Part shown: piece after piece, positions 34,165 to 46,065 of the stretch
Layout: each line of letters starts with the position of its first letter
Numbering within the stretch: position 1 is the stretch's first letter
DNA from: Schizochytrium sp. TIO01
Lineage: Eukaryota > Sar > Bigyra > Thraustochytrida > Thraustochytriidae
Length of the DNA stretch: 64,000 bases
Assembly: GCA_004764695.1 (NCBI GenBank)
Contig: SMSO01000032.1
Coordinates: 2,196,501-2,260,500 of the forward strand
Direction: 5' to 3'
Notes under the pieces: model-generated
Told to the model about the DNA's origin: nothing
The model's input: only the letters and a program-made list of their open reading frames with translations
The model's database searches: none
Position numbers and translations under genes: made by a program

Positions 34165-37100
34165 GGTTACTCAATGTGTACTGTACGAAATAAACTGTTT
34201 GAAGGAGGCGTTTTTCTTCAAGTCTTTGAAAGCTCAATACTCACAGAGATGAACCTTGTGTCACTTTTGTGTCAGCTAGTGCTTGCTTGTTGATATTTCA
34301 CTGCTCCTACCCAGCTCAGTATAATGTGAGCGTGCGTCGAAAAGAAAGCTAACTCTGGAGACGAGCTAGGGCGACGATGACGAGAAGATGCCTGCCAGCA
34401 ATCACCAATTGAAGAAAAAAAGTTACAGAGAGTCAAAGCCCCAGTTTACCGCGTGAGTATGCTCGCTTGCACAGCAGCAACCAGTGAACCGGAAGTCCGT
34501 CGGGTTAGAGTATTGCTTTGGTAAAGCAAGAAGAGATGCACCGGTGATTGATTGAAACCAAAGTCCGTGTGTATGTACGTATACACAATGAATCGATGCA
34601 CAAGAGACCAAAACCCTATCGAAATACGGAGGCACGTGCAGGGGCAATATAGGAGTTTTATCTCAGTTATTTGATATTCACGAAACAGAATATTTTACGA
34701 GTGCACGCGCGTTTCAGAGGGTCTAAGCAGGCAATGGAGGGGGTAGTCTGTAACCTGGTGAATTGGCGTGCTGACAAAACAAACAATGCGCCACTCAAAA
34801 TGTGCGAGCTGAAAAGAGAGACCTCGAAGAATGAATGAATGAATATAAAGTACAAACCAAAGCCAAGCCTGCCGCAGTCGACGCGGGCTCAGATTTGTGG
34901 ATTCTGCACGGTCCTCCTAAAATCCTGCGTACGTCGAGAAACGAGCTACGGGTTTCCTCCTCACGACATACATGCACTTTCTTACCTCGAGTTCGCTTTT
35001 GTTTGTTTCTTTATTGACGAATCGAACTCTATAATGTAACTAACCGAATCCACCCGTGTCCTTTGAAGTTTTCTTTTGTTTTAATAAAGTTTGATCGCCT
35101 TTTATTCTGTAAGCTTGAACCTCTCTGTTGTATGTGTGCACGCACACTCTAGCGAGTTCAAGCAATGATAAACTAATCAATCTTAGAAAGCAGAAGCACG
35201 AGAGTATAGCAAAGTCAGGAGAACCAGAAGCGGCCAATGTTTAATGATAACGACAGCCAGCACCCCTCAATTCGAGGAACCAAACCAACGAAGGAGTAGA
35301 AAAAAAAAGCAAAGGCAGGCAGGCTTTCTTTCCAAGGTAAGAGTAACTCCCTACCAACTGAGATACTTTTCGAGCGACCAGGAAGGAAAGAGATGGCAAA
35401 AGGAAGAAATTACTAAATGGTGGGCGTGACCTTAGACTCCTAGTTTACCCCCTTACTATCCACGTGAATCAGGCCTGGGGCACCAGTTCCTTATCGGTTC
35501 CACTGTCGTTCCCTTACTTTGTTTTCTTCCTCGTTTCGTTATGATGCCCGCGGGCTTCGAGATCTTGCTTGGGCAGCGAGCAAGCGCCAACTGAGCTCGG
35601 TGGATCGAAGGCAGGCAATCCAGATCCTCGACTTTGCGAGGACTCAGCCTCCCTGCGACTGGACAGATCCTAACTGGTCAGATCGCAATGTATCGATTCG
35701 GGTTTGGTGCTGCTGTGGCGGCGTGCTCCACTTAGGAATTCCGTACCAATAGCGCACCTTAGAGTTGTGTAGTGAGATCTTAGCTGAGATGTAAACTTTG
35801 CACAAAGTTTTAGGACTTCGCAAAGGTGGCGAGCGTACGCGTGGCCCATTATAACGAGCTATGCTGCGGCATTTTCTAACACGCAGTATGGAAAGAACTG
35901 GAAACAAACACCAGAGGGCCTGTCCTTAGTTGAGGCTGACTCCTGACATCTTCCCCGATGCTGGTTGCATAGGCACGACGGTAGCACGAGTACTTCATGA
36001 AGTTCGTTCACGTCGCACTTACACACTGTATTTGCTTGTGTATGGATGGAGACCAAGCTCTTGAGCAACAGTTTCGTTTGGCTTTCAGAGATCGATCGCT
36101 TCTTCAACTTCGATGCATGCCGATCGGAAGACCACCGCGGCAGTCGAACCTTGAAGATGACAATCTTTGCAAATGGCAAGCGTCCGGAGGAGGCTGGGTC
36201 TGATTGAAGTAGTGCGAATCGAGCTCAAGCTGGAGGTCGGGATCGATTGAGGGATTCCATTTCGTAGTTCTTCCCATGCCCAGAAGGAAGTAGTCGGTAG
36301 GGAGTCGTATCATAGGAGGTAGCTAGCACGTGCGCCATTTCAACGTTCACAGAAGAAGCCTAAACTGAGGAAAGATGACGAGGTTGGTACCAACCAGTAG
36401 CGGTAGAAGAGCAGTTGCTCGCGCAATAGGAGATATGGCACTGCGTGCAGAATAGGTCCTCTCTGAGAAGCGAGTATTGCTCCAGTTGCTTCAGGAGCAG
36501 AACTCTGCACGAAAATAATGATGTTGAGAGTGCGCTTGGATTGGAAGGCGCGCACTATCTTATCATATGCAGCGGGGCTGTTATTGGCCGAATACTAGGA
36601 GTCAGCCATCTCGCCAAAACGATGATGACAGGACTTCTATCAACTCGAAGCTAGCTGCGAGCTTGGAGGAAGGAAAGCAGGCAAGAACGAAGGAGTCTCG
36701 GAGAAAGCTCAAAATCTACGGAATGGCAGAAGAGGGTTCTGAACGAGGCACCTCAGACCAGATTCTTTGTAGAGCAGGGTGTAGTATTGTAATTTGTACG
36801 GAACAAGTTTTTCAACCTTAAGACGATAGCAGCAGGAAACAAACTGGGGTCGGATGCAGATTAAATCAATGGTAGTGGTATTTCCTTTACCAAGGCTTTT
36901 GAAAGCAATCGATCAAAGAGCCTCATTTTAAAAACTCAGGCCGCTCGGCTCTCAAGTTCAAGGTGGTTCTACAATTTCTCCTTTATTTTCAATCAATTCA
37001 TAAAGCAGAAGAACTGCTAGAGGGTTAACGAGGAGAACGCGTAGCACAGCTGTTAATTTTAAGCGCGAGATGGCTTAGGCGGCAGCCGTTTTCGTGATGT

Positions 37101-39283
37101 TTTTATTTTGAGGGTAACCTGCTAGCGAACACAGGAACGAGATTGCGAAATCAAGTTGGCGGGGCTGTATTTGAAGCTTGCAAAACCAGCCATCAACGCA
37201 TGGTTATTTGCAACACTTTTTATATTAAAACAAATTATTGTTATTTTTTATTATTTTTTATCATCATCATCATCATAACAATCAAAAGACAGAAACAATA
37301 GCTTCAGGGATCCAACAGCCGTGAATAATAACCGGTCAAATTTAGGCTTGAGTTTGAGGAGTCCTGGGCTAACTGCCATTGTAGTAGCCACTCATCATGT
37401 CAGAACTTTCCAATCATGGAGCTCTTTGACGCTGTGAAGCGAGGCCACGCGTATCCGGGACATAGTTCGCTACGTAACGGTTATAACCAATGTTAGCAGG
37501 TGCTATGGATAGTCATGATGGAGACTAAGTGCACAGTGTCTACGGGACAAGAGTCGTCGCATGGCCGGCGTGGCCATGTTTTTTCAGCAACGCCTTCATC
37601 ATGAGGATTGACCTGAAGAGTAATGCGCGTGACACGCGGGAAAATATGGAGTTCCTCCTGGCGAATTTCCTGAAGTAGGATTTGATGGTGCTCTCCTTCA
37701 AAAGAAGCAGCTTTTGCCTTGGGAAGAGTACTGAAAAGGAAGAGGAGACTCAGAAGGAATTAAAAGACCAAACACCTTCACATCAACTCCAGCTTGCATA
37801 AATCATATGTTTGACGTTGTTATCTAGTACTGCGGCCGTAGGGCCTGACTCGAAACAATTACTTGCAAAAATGCATGTAGCTAAGATGCTTCTTTGAAAC
37901 TCATAAGTTATTGGATATTATAGAACGTAGTACAAAAGTCGCGCTTAGATGTACAATGCTTAAATTGTAGAGAGAAAGAAAGTCTGCTAGCTTCACTGGA
38001 GAAAATGAAAACGAATAATAAACTGGAGTGCACTACCTACTTTGTATATATGACGCCAATCATCATCTGACAATGATTATGGCATGGTCATGATTATAAC
38101 TTGAGGACATGTTAGGCACTTCAAGAATTTTGTGTGAACTAAATTTTAGAATCGTTAACATCTTTGCAGCATGTGACGAGAACATGGCCTAAGTAAATTG
38201 AACTGTCCAACGTATCGTTGAAGGTGGGACCTGACTTGCCCCTTTTGTTTGCTTTGTTAGAAATATAGACGTCCAACACGTCGTGGATTTTGTGGGGGGA
38301 AAATGAATTGGACTAAAGTGTGGGGTGTAATCTCAGTATTGCTTTTGATTAGAGCATTGGGCTTCTATTCAACGTTGATATGTCTCATCTATTTCTCTTT
38401 TATTTAAAAAAATAATTTAGGACAGAAATGCTGAGTAAATAAATCCCAAAACCCTTATATGTCTACAGCTTTGATACATTAAGACATTAAAAGCAGAATT
38501 TGTATATTTTCAGAGCGCCAAAACGTGAAACACTCGGTGCACAGACTGCAGGAACCTTAAATTTGACCTTTAATTTTGAAGGACATGGTGCAAAATCCAA
38601 GCTTAGAACAAATTCCGTCTTCAGCCGTCAGAATTTCGAATATCCCCCACCAATACTCTAAATCCTATAGAATGGCTGGTACCAGGGCAAGTGCGCTCCA
38701 CTGCACTTTTTTGTCGAATGCTATTGAGCGCAGCAAAACATATTCTTCTTAGTAACTAGGATAGCACCTAGGATCAGAAGCATTCCTAAGCTCGCTCCTT
38801 AGTACTTGATAGGATATTCTACCAACACATCTACGCTTTAATCTTCTTGGCAGCTTCCGGTCACAAACTACGATGCGTCTCCTTAACGTCATGGCTACTA
38901 GCATCGACAGAGTTCATGATCATAAATCCATCAGTATCTGAGTTATTTGCCTCTAGAGGAGCAGCAACAGCTGCAGCAGGCACCTTAGCTAGACTATAGA
39001 AGACCCTGCAAAGCAGAAAAATCTTTTGATTTTAAAGTACGGTAGGGCTCCTTATAGTTTTAAATAGATAAACCCGCAAAAAATATAGATATAGATATTC
39101 CAAGAAATGGCTGTTAGGATTGCGAGACCTGGAATATCTAAACCCCGAAAGGCCTAACGCTGCAAGCAGCGTTGCGAAGGCCATCGGCAAGGATTCATAG
39201 AAAAGAAACGCGTGAGCATAAAGAAAGTTGGTAAAACTCACTTTCAGGATCTTTGACTTCAGAGCTGCAGGAACCTCAGCTCC
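34165..39283. other. 5.1 kb intergenic region with one exon-like segment
   Basis: No complete gene. A coding-like terminal exon candidate on the - strand lies at 37493-37730 (separate entry). Short open frames at 35519-35752 and 35997-36203 look incidental. A TAATTATTTT-like AT-rich stretch with (CAT)n lies near 37230-37280. Confidence 0.5.
37493..37730 (-). other. candidate terminal exon of an unidentified gene
   Basis: On the - strand a pyrimidine-rich acceptor (TCCTTTTCAG) is followed by 78 open codons ending in TAA at 37493-37495. The sequence reads TLPKAKAASFEGEHH..., EELHIFPRVTRITLQVNPHDEG..., with balanced, protein-like composition. There is no ATG in frame near its start, so it would be a 3' exon. 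I could not find a matching upstream exon and do not recognise the product. It could also be a gene fragment. Confidence 0.35.
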
Positions 39284-40931
39284 ATGAGACGTATCAGCGT
39301 AAACCTCGTCGTCCCACTGCTAGCCTATGCAGTGCTGCTCCTGGGTATAACCAACGTCGCGGCAGAAGATGTTCAGTCTCTGAGAGCATCGGAAGATGGG
39401 AGTAGCAAATTCCGCCCAAACGTTGTGATGATTGTGGTGGACGACCTTGGATGGGCTGATCTTGGATTTCGCAACGATAACCAAATCAAAACCCCGAACA
39501 TCAACACCCTCTACGAGCGTGGCGTTGAACTTACTCGATACTATGTCCACACCGTGTGCTCACCAAGCCGCGCTTCTCTGATGACAGGACGCTACTCGCA
39601 TCACAATGGAGTTCATAACTGGCTTAAGCCGGCTGGAAATATTGCTGTGCGTCCCGAAGAAATTTTTCTGAGCGACCGCTTCAAGGATGCCGGCTACGAC
39701 ACTTACATGGTTGGTAAATGGCACCTTGGTCACCACAAATGGAAATATCTTCCGCATTACCGTGGATTTGATTCCTACTACGGCTTTGTGACTGGAGGAG
39801 GTGACTACTTTTTGGGACGCGCCAATGTTGATCGAATTTGGTATCATTATTTGGAGGCAACTGCTCCTCATTGTAATGCTGAAACTTGTGTACGTATTCC
39901 ATGGGAAGCTGAGAATCGTTACTCCACTGATGTTTTCTCTGAAAAGGCTGTTGAAGCTATTAATCGCCACGGAGAATCAAAGTCTGGCAATCCATTTTTT
40001 CTCCTGGTGACCTACCAAGGTGTTCATGGTGGTGGTTTTCAACCTAATCAAGTTCCTCTTCACTACGTGGAGCCTTACATGCACTTTCCCCCTGGTAGAC
40101 GTCGTCAGTTTGCTGGAATGGTTGCAGCAGTTGATTATGGTGTCGGCAATATTACCAAGGCTTTGCATGACAATGGCTTTACTGATGACAATACTCTCAT
40201 TATTCTTACTACTGATAACGGTGGTCCAATCAACACTGGTGATGCTTGCGGTAGCAGCAACTACCCATACCGAGGAGGAAAACACTCATTATACGAGGGA
40301 GGTGTTCGTGGTACTGCATTTGTCACTGGATACGGCATTCCAGGCAAGGGAGTGTATGACGGTCTTATGCATATCACTGACTGGACTGCAACCCTTGCCG
40401 ATGTCGCGGGCTATTCTTTACGCACCAACCTTCCTTTAGACAGTGAATCTCACTGGGCGCATCTTACCAGCACCCCAGAGAGTCTCATTAGAGAGACACC
40501 AGTTCGTTCCGAGGTTGTTTTGGGCAATGTTTCTGACCATGGCAGAGGTTTTGGAATGATCATCGACGGCCACGATGGCAAACAGTGGAAAATTATTTCA
40601 GACTCGCCTGGCTATCCAAACCAATGGTCTACCCTCGACCTTTATGGCGAATCCGAGAATGAGAACCTTCAGGGACCTGACACGCCTTGCGAAGGAAGGA
40701 TTTTGCTTGTATGAACTTACCTCTGACCCTCGCGAGCGTACCGACCTTTCACAAGATGAAGCCTATGCTACGGTCCTGAAAACCCTTAAGCAACGTTTAC
40801 TTGATGAATGGGATACTTCTTATGATATTCCTCGTGATTGTAACATTCAGCCAATCGCGAAAGACCATGAACGAGTCGGTGCGACGTGGTGGCCTTACTG
40901 TCCGAACAATGCAGTTGCTGTAGAGCAATAA
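39284..40931 (+). CDS. secreted arylsulfatase (ARSB-like), C-terminus displaced by a +1 frameshift
   Basis: Hydrolyses sulfate esters, probably of extracellular or vacuolar polysaccharides. The first frame gives 476 residues: signal peptide (VVPLLAYAVLLLGITNVAA), metal-binding VVDDLGW, and the active-site sequence C92-S-P-S-R, whose Cys is oxidised to formylglycine in this family. VGKWHLGHH and TTDNGG follow. The frame ends early at 40714, after CEGRILLV. The next frame continues with the expected sulfatase C-terminus, GFCLYELTSDPRERTDLS, to a TAA at 40931. One extra base in GAAGGAAGGATTTT (40691-40704) explains the break; bridged, the protein is about 548 residues, close to mammalian ARSB (about 533). 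The Trp-to-LYEL distance then matches the family. It may be sequencing error, recent inactivation or recoding. Confidence 0.85.
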
Positions 40932-41993
40932 ACTTCAATCGAATTTTAAGCATGGCACTACAAAACTAGTAAGTTTAGCTATATTGTGAAGGCGACTCAA
41001 CTACCCTTAGCAAATACCAAGCTTTCTATTTTAAGAGATTTCAATGGCATATATATACATATTCTTGAACAAAAAAACTCTCGATGTGCTGAGAGATGTA
41101 GCTGGTCAGCTAAAGATTGACAATGAAGATGAAGGCGAGATGCTTAAAGAAGGCTTAATGACCTATAACTTTGAAGAGTTAGCAATCAGCTGTCCTTGGG
41201 ACATCATATCATAATTGGAAGGCAAATACATGTTTGATCTGTGCTAGACGCAAGTGACGAGGTTAGGTTAACTCGTCACTTCTACCATCAATTCAGATTC
41301 TACCAATACTTGATTTTAGGGAATGCGTATGTGTATACTTTTGGATCATGCTACCACGTAACTAGATTGTCTACTTATATCTATGCAACTCCTAAATCTT
41401 TGAGCTTTCAGAATAAAATGCCTAGAATTCCAGCAATGTCTTGTCCTCTAGTTTCTAGAATTGGAGATCTCAGCACGATGATATGTTTCCTTCAATTTCA
41501 CTCCTTGTCTTTCTTGATTTATCTACATTATTAAGTACCAATACCTACTTAAACTACACTCACTAATGAGGGTGATCACTCGTAGAACTGGGATTTACCC
41601 TACTTGCTTCAATTTTTAATTATTTTTTAAATTTAATTTTTCTTAATTACATGTTAAAGTTATTTCTATCAATTTCATCAATAGGTTGTAGAAGACTTGC
41701 CTACGTATGATCGCCCACGTGGGAGAATTTCTCCTTCAGCCCTATGCACTATAAACATTTTCAAAAGAATGCAGGCATGCTACAATTACAGTGGAGTTAA
41801 CCTGCTTCTATTTGCATTTGTCACTACAATTATCAATACTAAAATGGATTTATTCCTCCAAGCCATCAACGGCTATTTTTGAAGTTATGGGGCCTAGCAT
41901 AATGGAGGGGATAGTACAAGCCTCATGTACAACAGAGTCGCAAGGGAAGCATTGCATTCTTTGATCACTGTATAAATCAGATCAGGCGCCAGG
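40932..41993. other. intergenic, AT-rich
   Basis: No gene seen. A TATAAAT sequence at 41971-41977 lies only 17 bases before the next ATG, so it is probably not that gene's promoter element. Confidence 0.5.
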
Positions 41994-42782
41994 ATGGCTT
42001 CACTTTCGCATGCTGAGGTTCAGGAGCTTCTTCGAAGAGCACAAAGAATTACCCAAGGATCTTCTACAACACGCCAATTCTCACAGCAACACTCATCAAA
42101 CACAGCGCAAGGCTCAGGATATAGAACTCATAACCAAAACGTAAAACGAGCTGTTCACGATAAACCTTGGGGCTCCCGCGGGAAAGATGCAAAGTTATCC
42201 TCTAAGTCAGTTAATAAAGTCAAAATCCCGAAGGTTGGCCCTCAGCATCGTCGTAACCATGGGCAGGACAATGACAGTGACACTAGAATATTTGAGTATC
42301 GCCCGATGCGAAAACCAGGTTGGCAGATTGAGGCTGAGGCTCGAGCTGAAGAAACTAGTATCGAGATGAAACAGCCTCCAATCAGGCGCTCTAACTTTAA
42401 CAACTTAGAGGCAGAAAAACGAAAGCTGCAGCTCCAGTTCCAATTTAAAGGTGGGAAGGCTCTTCCAAATGAGGGACTTCCCGGCGAGATGAATGGTCAT
42501 ATTCCCATGAATCTTATTCAAAGAACTGCACCTCGCAAGTCATTTCGAGCATTGGAGCAAGAGTCAAAGACCGCGTATAATTCAAAACGCCAACGTTTGC
42601 AAGAGCTAGAACGTGATTTTGAGGAGGTCATGGTTCTCGTCAAATCAAAGCAAACTTTGTTAGACTCGATTCCACCAACAAGCTTACATTCTATTGCAAA
42701 GGTCCGTGGTCAGCTGCATGAATTGCTTGAAGAGTCTCGAAACATTAATGAATTAATTGAACATGAACGAGCTTCGCCATGA
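41994..42782 (+). CDS. UPF0193 (EVG1/C22orf23)-like protein, probable
   Basis: A 262-residue intronless protein from ATG 41994. It starts with SHAEVQELLRRAQRITQG. A disordered basic middle is followed by YRPMRKPGWQIEAEARAEE, then a helix LEAEKRKLQLQFQFKG, and a C-terminal coiled-coil-like stretch ELERDFEEVMVLVKSKQTLL ... GQLHELLEESRNINEL. The order (short N-terminal helix, proline-containing linker, EKxxLQxxF helix, ExxxExxxRxxxL helix and QL.E.L..ID end) resembles UPF0193/EVG1, a conserved family of flagellated eukaryotes with no proven function. It could instead be an unrelated coiled-coil protein. Convergent with the CH-domain gene. Confidence 0.5.
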   Translation: MASLSHAEVQELLRRAQRITQGSSTTRQFSQQHSSNTAQGSGYRTHNQNVKRAVHDKPWGSRGKDAKLSSKSVNKVKIPKVGPQHRRNHGQDNDSDTRIFEYRPMRKPGWQIEAEARAEETSIEMKQPPIRRSNFNNLEAEKRKLQLQFQFKGGKALPNEGLPGEMNGHIPMNLIQRTAPRKSFRALEQESKTAYNSKRQRLQELERDFEEVMVLVKSKQTLLDSIPPTSLHSIAKVRGQLHELLEESRNINELIEHERASP

Positions 42783-43390
42783 ATGGTCCCATGAACCACA
42801 TAGAAGCCAAAAACAAGAAACAGGATATTTCTCCAGAGATGAATATGTTTTCGATATTCCTTTGAAGCTAGCCAAAGCTTTTGAAATGATCATGAGGAAT
42901 AGAACTCGCGTATTGTTTCCAATGCATGATTCGATAATGCCTTCGTTTTTTGAGCTCACAAAAACAGTTAATTTGGCGCCTGAATAATCGATACTAAGTA
43001 CACCACCTTCTATTTTTCCCAACTGTATGTGCAATAAAATTTTCTGCTGCAGAGGGATATACCGAAATTATAATAGAAATTTTCCTCCTCGCTTTTAATA
43101 GACTATGCTGAATATCTACGTTTGCAAAAACATCGCGATAAATTGAGCATACTTATTTATATATAATATATAAACTAAAACTCATAAATTCTTAAGTCTG
43201 AACTTTTGTCTGAGTCGAATACGAGGCAGCCAAGAAGAAGTATGCGCAAAACCAAGATTTATATGCTGTTTTTTTTAATTGGACGAAGAGTACGTATAAT
43301 GTCAAGTAAGGGAATCAATGCTAGCCCAATGCATGAACAAGTAAGTGCTGGATATATTCAGGGCACAATGTCATGTGTGATGCAGTAGGC
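42783..43390. other. short convergent intergenic region
   Basis: Lies between two 3' ends. The small open frames here (for example 42757-42987) are incidental. Confidence 0.4.
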
Positions 43391-44176
43391 CTATTCCTGG
43401 GTGGTGGTGCGGTCACATCCGCACAATGACTTTAGCTGGTCCACGACTACTTGAATCGAATCTTGGTCATCCCTCTGAGACTTTGGACGAGCTGACCGGC
43501 GACGTGAGGAGGAAGACAGGCGCGAGCTCGATGTTGAGCTGCGCCGGGAGCTTCTTTTAGAAATTCTTTTCCCTGCATCTTCGTCCAATACGGCCAGATC
43601 ATCCCTAATTTCTTCATGAGCATTGTCTTCAATCGTGTGTTGGATATGCTGTTCAGAGTCCTGATCATGAGCCCCAGCAATATCACCCGTAGCTATAGAG
43701 TCGTCTGCGGTGTCGTATCCGTCATTTGGTGCGCCTAAAGGCTCGAGCTCCTCATCTTCGCAGAGTTCTTCGAGATGAACCATCATCGAGAGAGCCTTTG
43801 TTAGGTCTCCAGCATGGAGCTCCTCTGTAGAAATAGAATCTGGGAGCATGAGACGACGACATGCGTCCTGAAACTTGACCATGTTATCTCTCGCGTGGAA
43901 AGGCCGTAGATGCGGAGGGCTCTCACGAACATTCTTGAAGGTTTTGACTCCACTGTCTGGAATTCGTGCCATGATCGAGCATAATGCTGTGCCATCTGCA
44001 AGGTCTTCAGCAAAGTATCTTCTTCGTACCCGCACACCCGTCATATCTGTGAGCCAACTCGCATAGTGCTCTAACATGGCCTTATTTTGCAGTGCCATGA
44101 GCTCCTCTCGGTCAGCAGTGTACCTGGTAGACTTTGTACGCAGCCTGAATCGCTGCGAATCGAAAATCCGTGACAT
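43391..44176 (-). CDS. calponin-homology (CH) domain protein with Ser/Arg-rich tail
   Basis: A 261-residue protein from ATG 44176. The open frame runs upstream to about 44236 without an ATG, so a 5' exon is possible. A single type-3-like CH domain (about residues 35-135) is recognised by LEHYASWLTDMTGV, FAEDLADGTALCSIM, FHARDNMVKFQDACRRL and the closing LTKALSMMVHLEEL. Such domains bind actin or microtubules. An acidic linker follows, then a Ser/Arg-rich stretch (KRSSRRSSTSSSRLSSSSRR) that may be phosphorylated. The single CH domain near the N-terminus resembles GAS2/calponin-type organisation, but no GAS2 or calponin repeat is visible. Confidence 0.8.
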   Translation of the reverse strand: MSRIFDSQRFRLRTKSTRYTADREELMALQNKAMLEHYASWLTDMTGVRVRRRYFAEDLADGTALCSIMARIPDSGVKTFKNVRESPPHLRPFHARDNMVKFQDACRRLMLPDSISTEELHAGDLTKALSMMVHLEELCEDEELEPLGAPNDGYDTADDSIATGDIAGAHDQDSEQHIQHTIEDNAHEEIRDDLAVLDEDAGKRISKRSSRRSSTSSSRLSSSSRRRSARPKSQRDDQDSIQVVVDQLKSLCGCDRTTTQE

Positions 44177-46065
44177 GCTGCCAAACCTGTTCGTTGTCTG
44201 TACAGACGCTCGCTTTCCTGCTGCCAAGCACCAGGATCACTACGTTTTCCTGATCAAAGAATTATTTGAAGGATACGTCAATATGTCGTCAAGCCCTCGA
44301 GGTCTTTGACCTTTGCTTCGCCGTACAGTATTGCTGCTCCTTCAGCTCGGCACTCATTCATTTCTTCCTCAGTCCTCTTTTCACTCGTTCTGAGCCCCGT
44401 ACTCTTAGAAATTATGCTAAATAGAAAAATATTTTAGCTACCATTACCTACCTACCTCCTGAAAAAGTTACACAAAGTTGAACGCTATCACCATAATTTT
44501 GCAAATCATCCTAGCTACTAACCCCATGAGAGCAAAGTCAAAATACAAACTCCAAAGTTCACACTCCGCAAAAAGACAGACGTACCCTTGGCACCATACT
44601 ATCTTATCGTATTCGCCATCCCTCAATACCTTTTGTTGACAGACATAAGGACTAAAGATGAGGAAGACACCATCCTTGCAGCGCGTGCCGGTCAGAGTCC
44701 TAGTCTTGTTTATTCCAATCCCCTAGGACTTAGGGACCCACCGTTCTGTTCTTCTGTGGCCACAGACACACTGCTGATTATATTGAAGTTGACGAGGTGT
44801 GCGCTTGCTCAAGGAAGGATTGGGATCATACTCGCTTTTCCCTTCAAGTTGGCTATTTCGCTGCTACCTACGATCTAGCAATAGTAGAAACCTTATTTGC
44901 GTTCAAGCTTATTCAAGACTACCAAGCAAAGGTAAGGTTCTCCAGATTAGCAAGCGACGCGCAAATATTCAACTTTCGCCCAAACGAAGTGTGCACTTTT
45001 ATAAAGTGAAATGAATGAGCATCAACATCAGCTCCGACATCTCATTTCTCCTAGCTACAACACAAGTTTGGTTGCACGTTGGAGGTAGTAGTAAAAGTTA
45101 ACTTAACTTCTGCATCTTAGAAACACCAGAACCCTCCAACCTGAAGGCACACCTTGATTCAAGCCGGGAGAAGCTCGGAAAGTCGTTCCAGATTGAGCTT
45201 TAAAAAGTTACTCTTCTAATGAAAGTTAGTATGAGTGCCTCTTGACAATCGCTCGATTCACCTTTCCCGCGTACATAACAGCCTTGAGTAAAATCCGCAA
45301 GACAGCCCTAAAGCACTACCTAGGTACGACTAGTGTGATATGGGTGATTGTTTTGAGTTTTTGTCCAAGTCCAAAGATTGATATTTGACTAAATAGAGTG
45401 GTGCAGGTCTTTCTCCTCTCGCTGCCTACATCTATTTGGAAATACAATAGATCTTCATATTCTTGACAACGAAACACAGCAATTGCAATTCATTTCGGAA
45501 GAAATTTAAACTTCCATCAGTGAGCGTGTGATACGAAAACTCGCGCGCTCACTGCACACTGACTCTGCTCGATTGTAAATCCTGTTAAGGCATGAAAGTT
45601 ATTGCAGAGGCACTCCACCCCACTCGCATTGCCGTAGTCCTATTTATCAGTTTATACAGCGAAAGGGTCGTAGGTAGTACTCTATCAGCGAGAATGCCTT
45701 AGTTACATGAGCGTGCTACGGATTATTATCTGCTTCACCCTTACTGCGAAGAAATAATAAGATCATCTATTTTTTTATAGTATAGTTCAACGTTTCTCGA
45801 AAACAATGCCTAGCAATCAATTCATTTTATATTTTAAATTAGAAAAAATCAACTTCTACTATGACGCATAGGCCTACGATGGCACAACTAGTGTGAACGT
45901 GAATCCACGAGAGAAACGCGTGAATCGAGATTCACGCGCAGATTGGAAAACTCAAAGACATCCTAAAACTACAACTAGAACTTCTTCTCGGGTTACTCCG
46001 ACAGTATCTAGAATTATATCTATCCCTAAAGTAAAACAAATTAAGCAAACGCGTGTTGGAGGTTT
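44177..46065. other. intergenic
   Basis: No gene supported. A 10-bp palindrome with 2-base spacer (CGCGTGAATC GA GATTCACGCG) lies at 45917-45938, downstream of the VTT-domain gene. Another GTGAGCG...CGCTCAC inverted pair lies near 45520-45553. Confidence 0.5.
45917..45938. repeat. 10-bp inverted repeat, 2-base spacer
   Basis: Exact arms CGCGTGAATC and GATTCACGCG. They lie about 130 bases beyond the stop of the VTT-domain gene and could fold in its 3' UTR. Confidence 0.8.

Noticed and set aside
40627-40672. A 46-base GT-AG intron in the sulfatase that restores the frame
   Set aside because: It would remove residues whose spacing matches ARSB between the conserved Trp and LYEL, and it is very short. 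A one-base change fits better.
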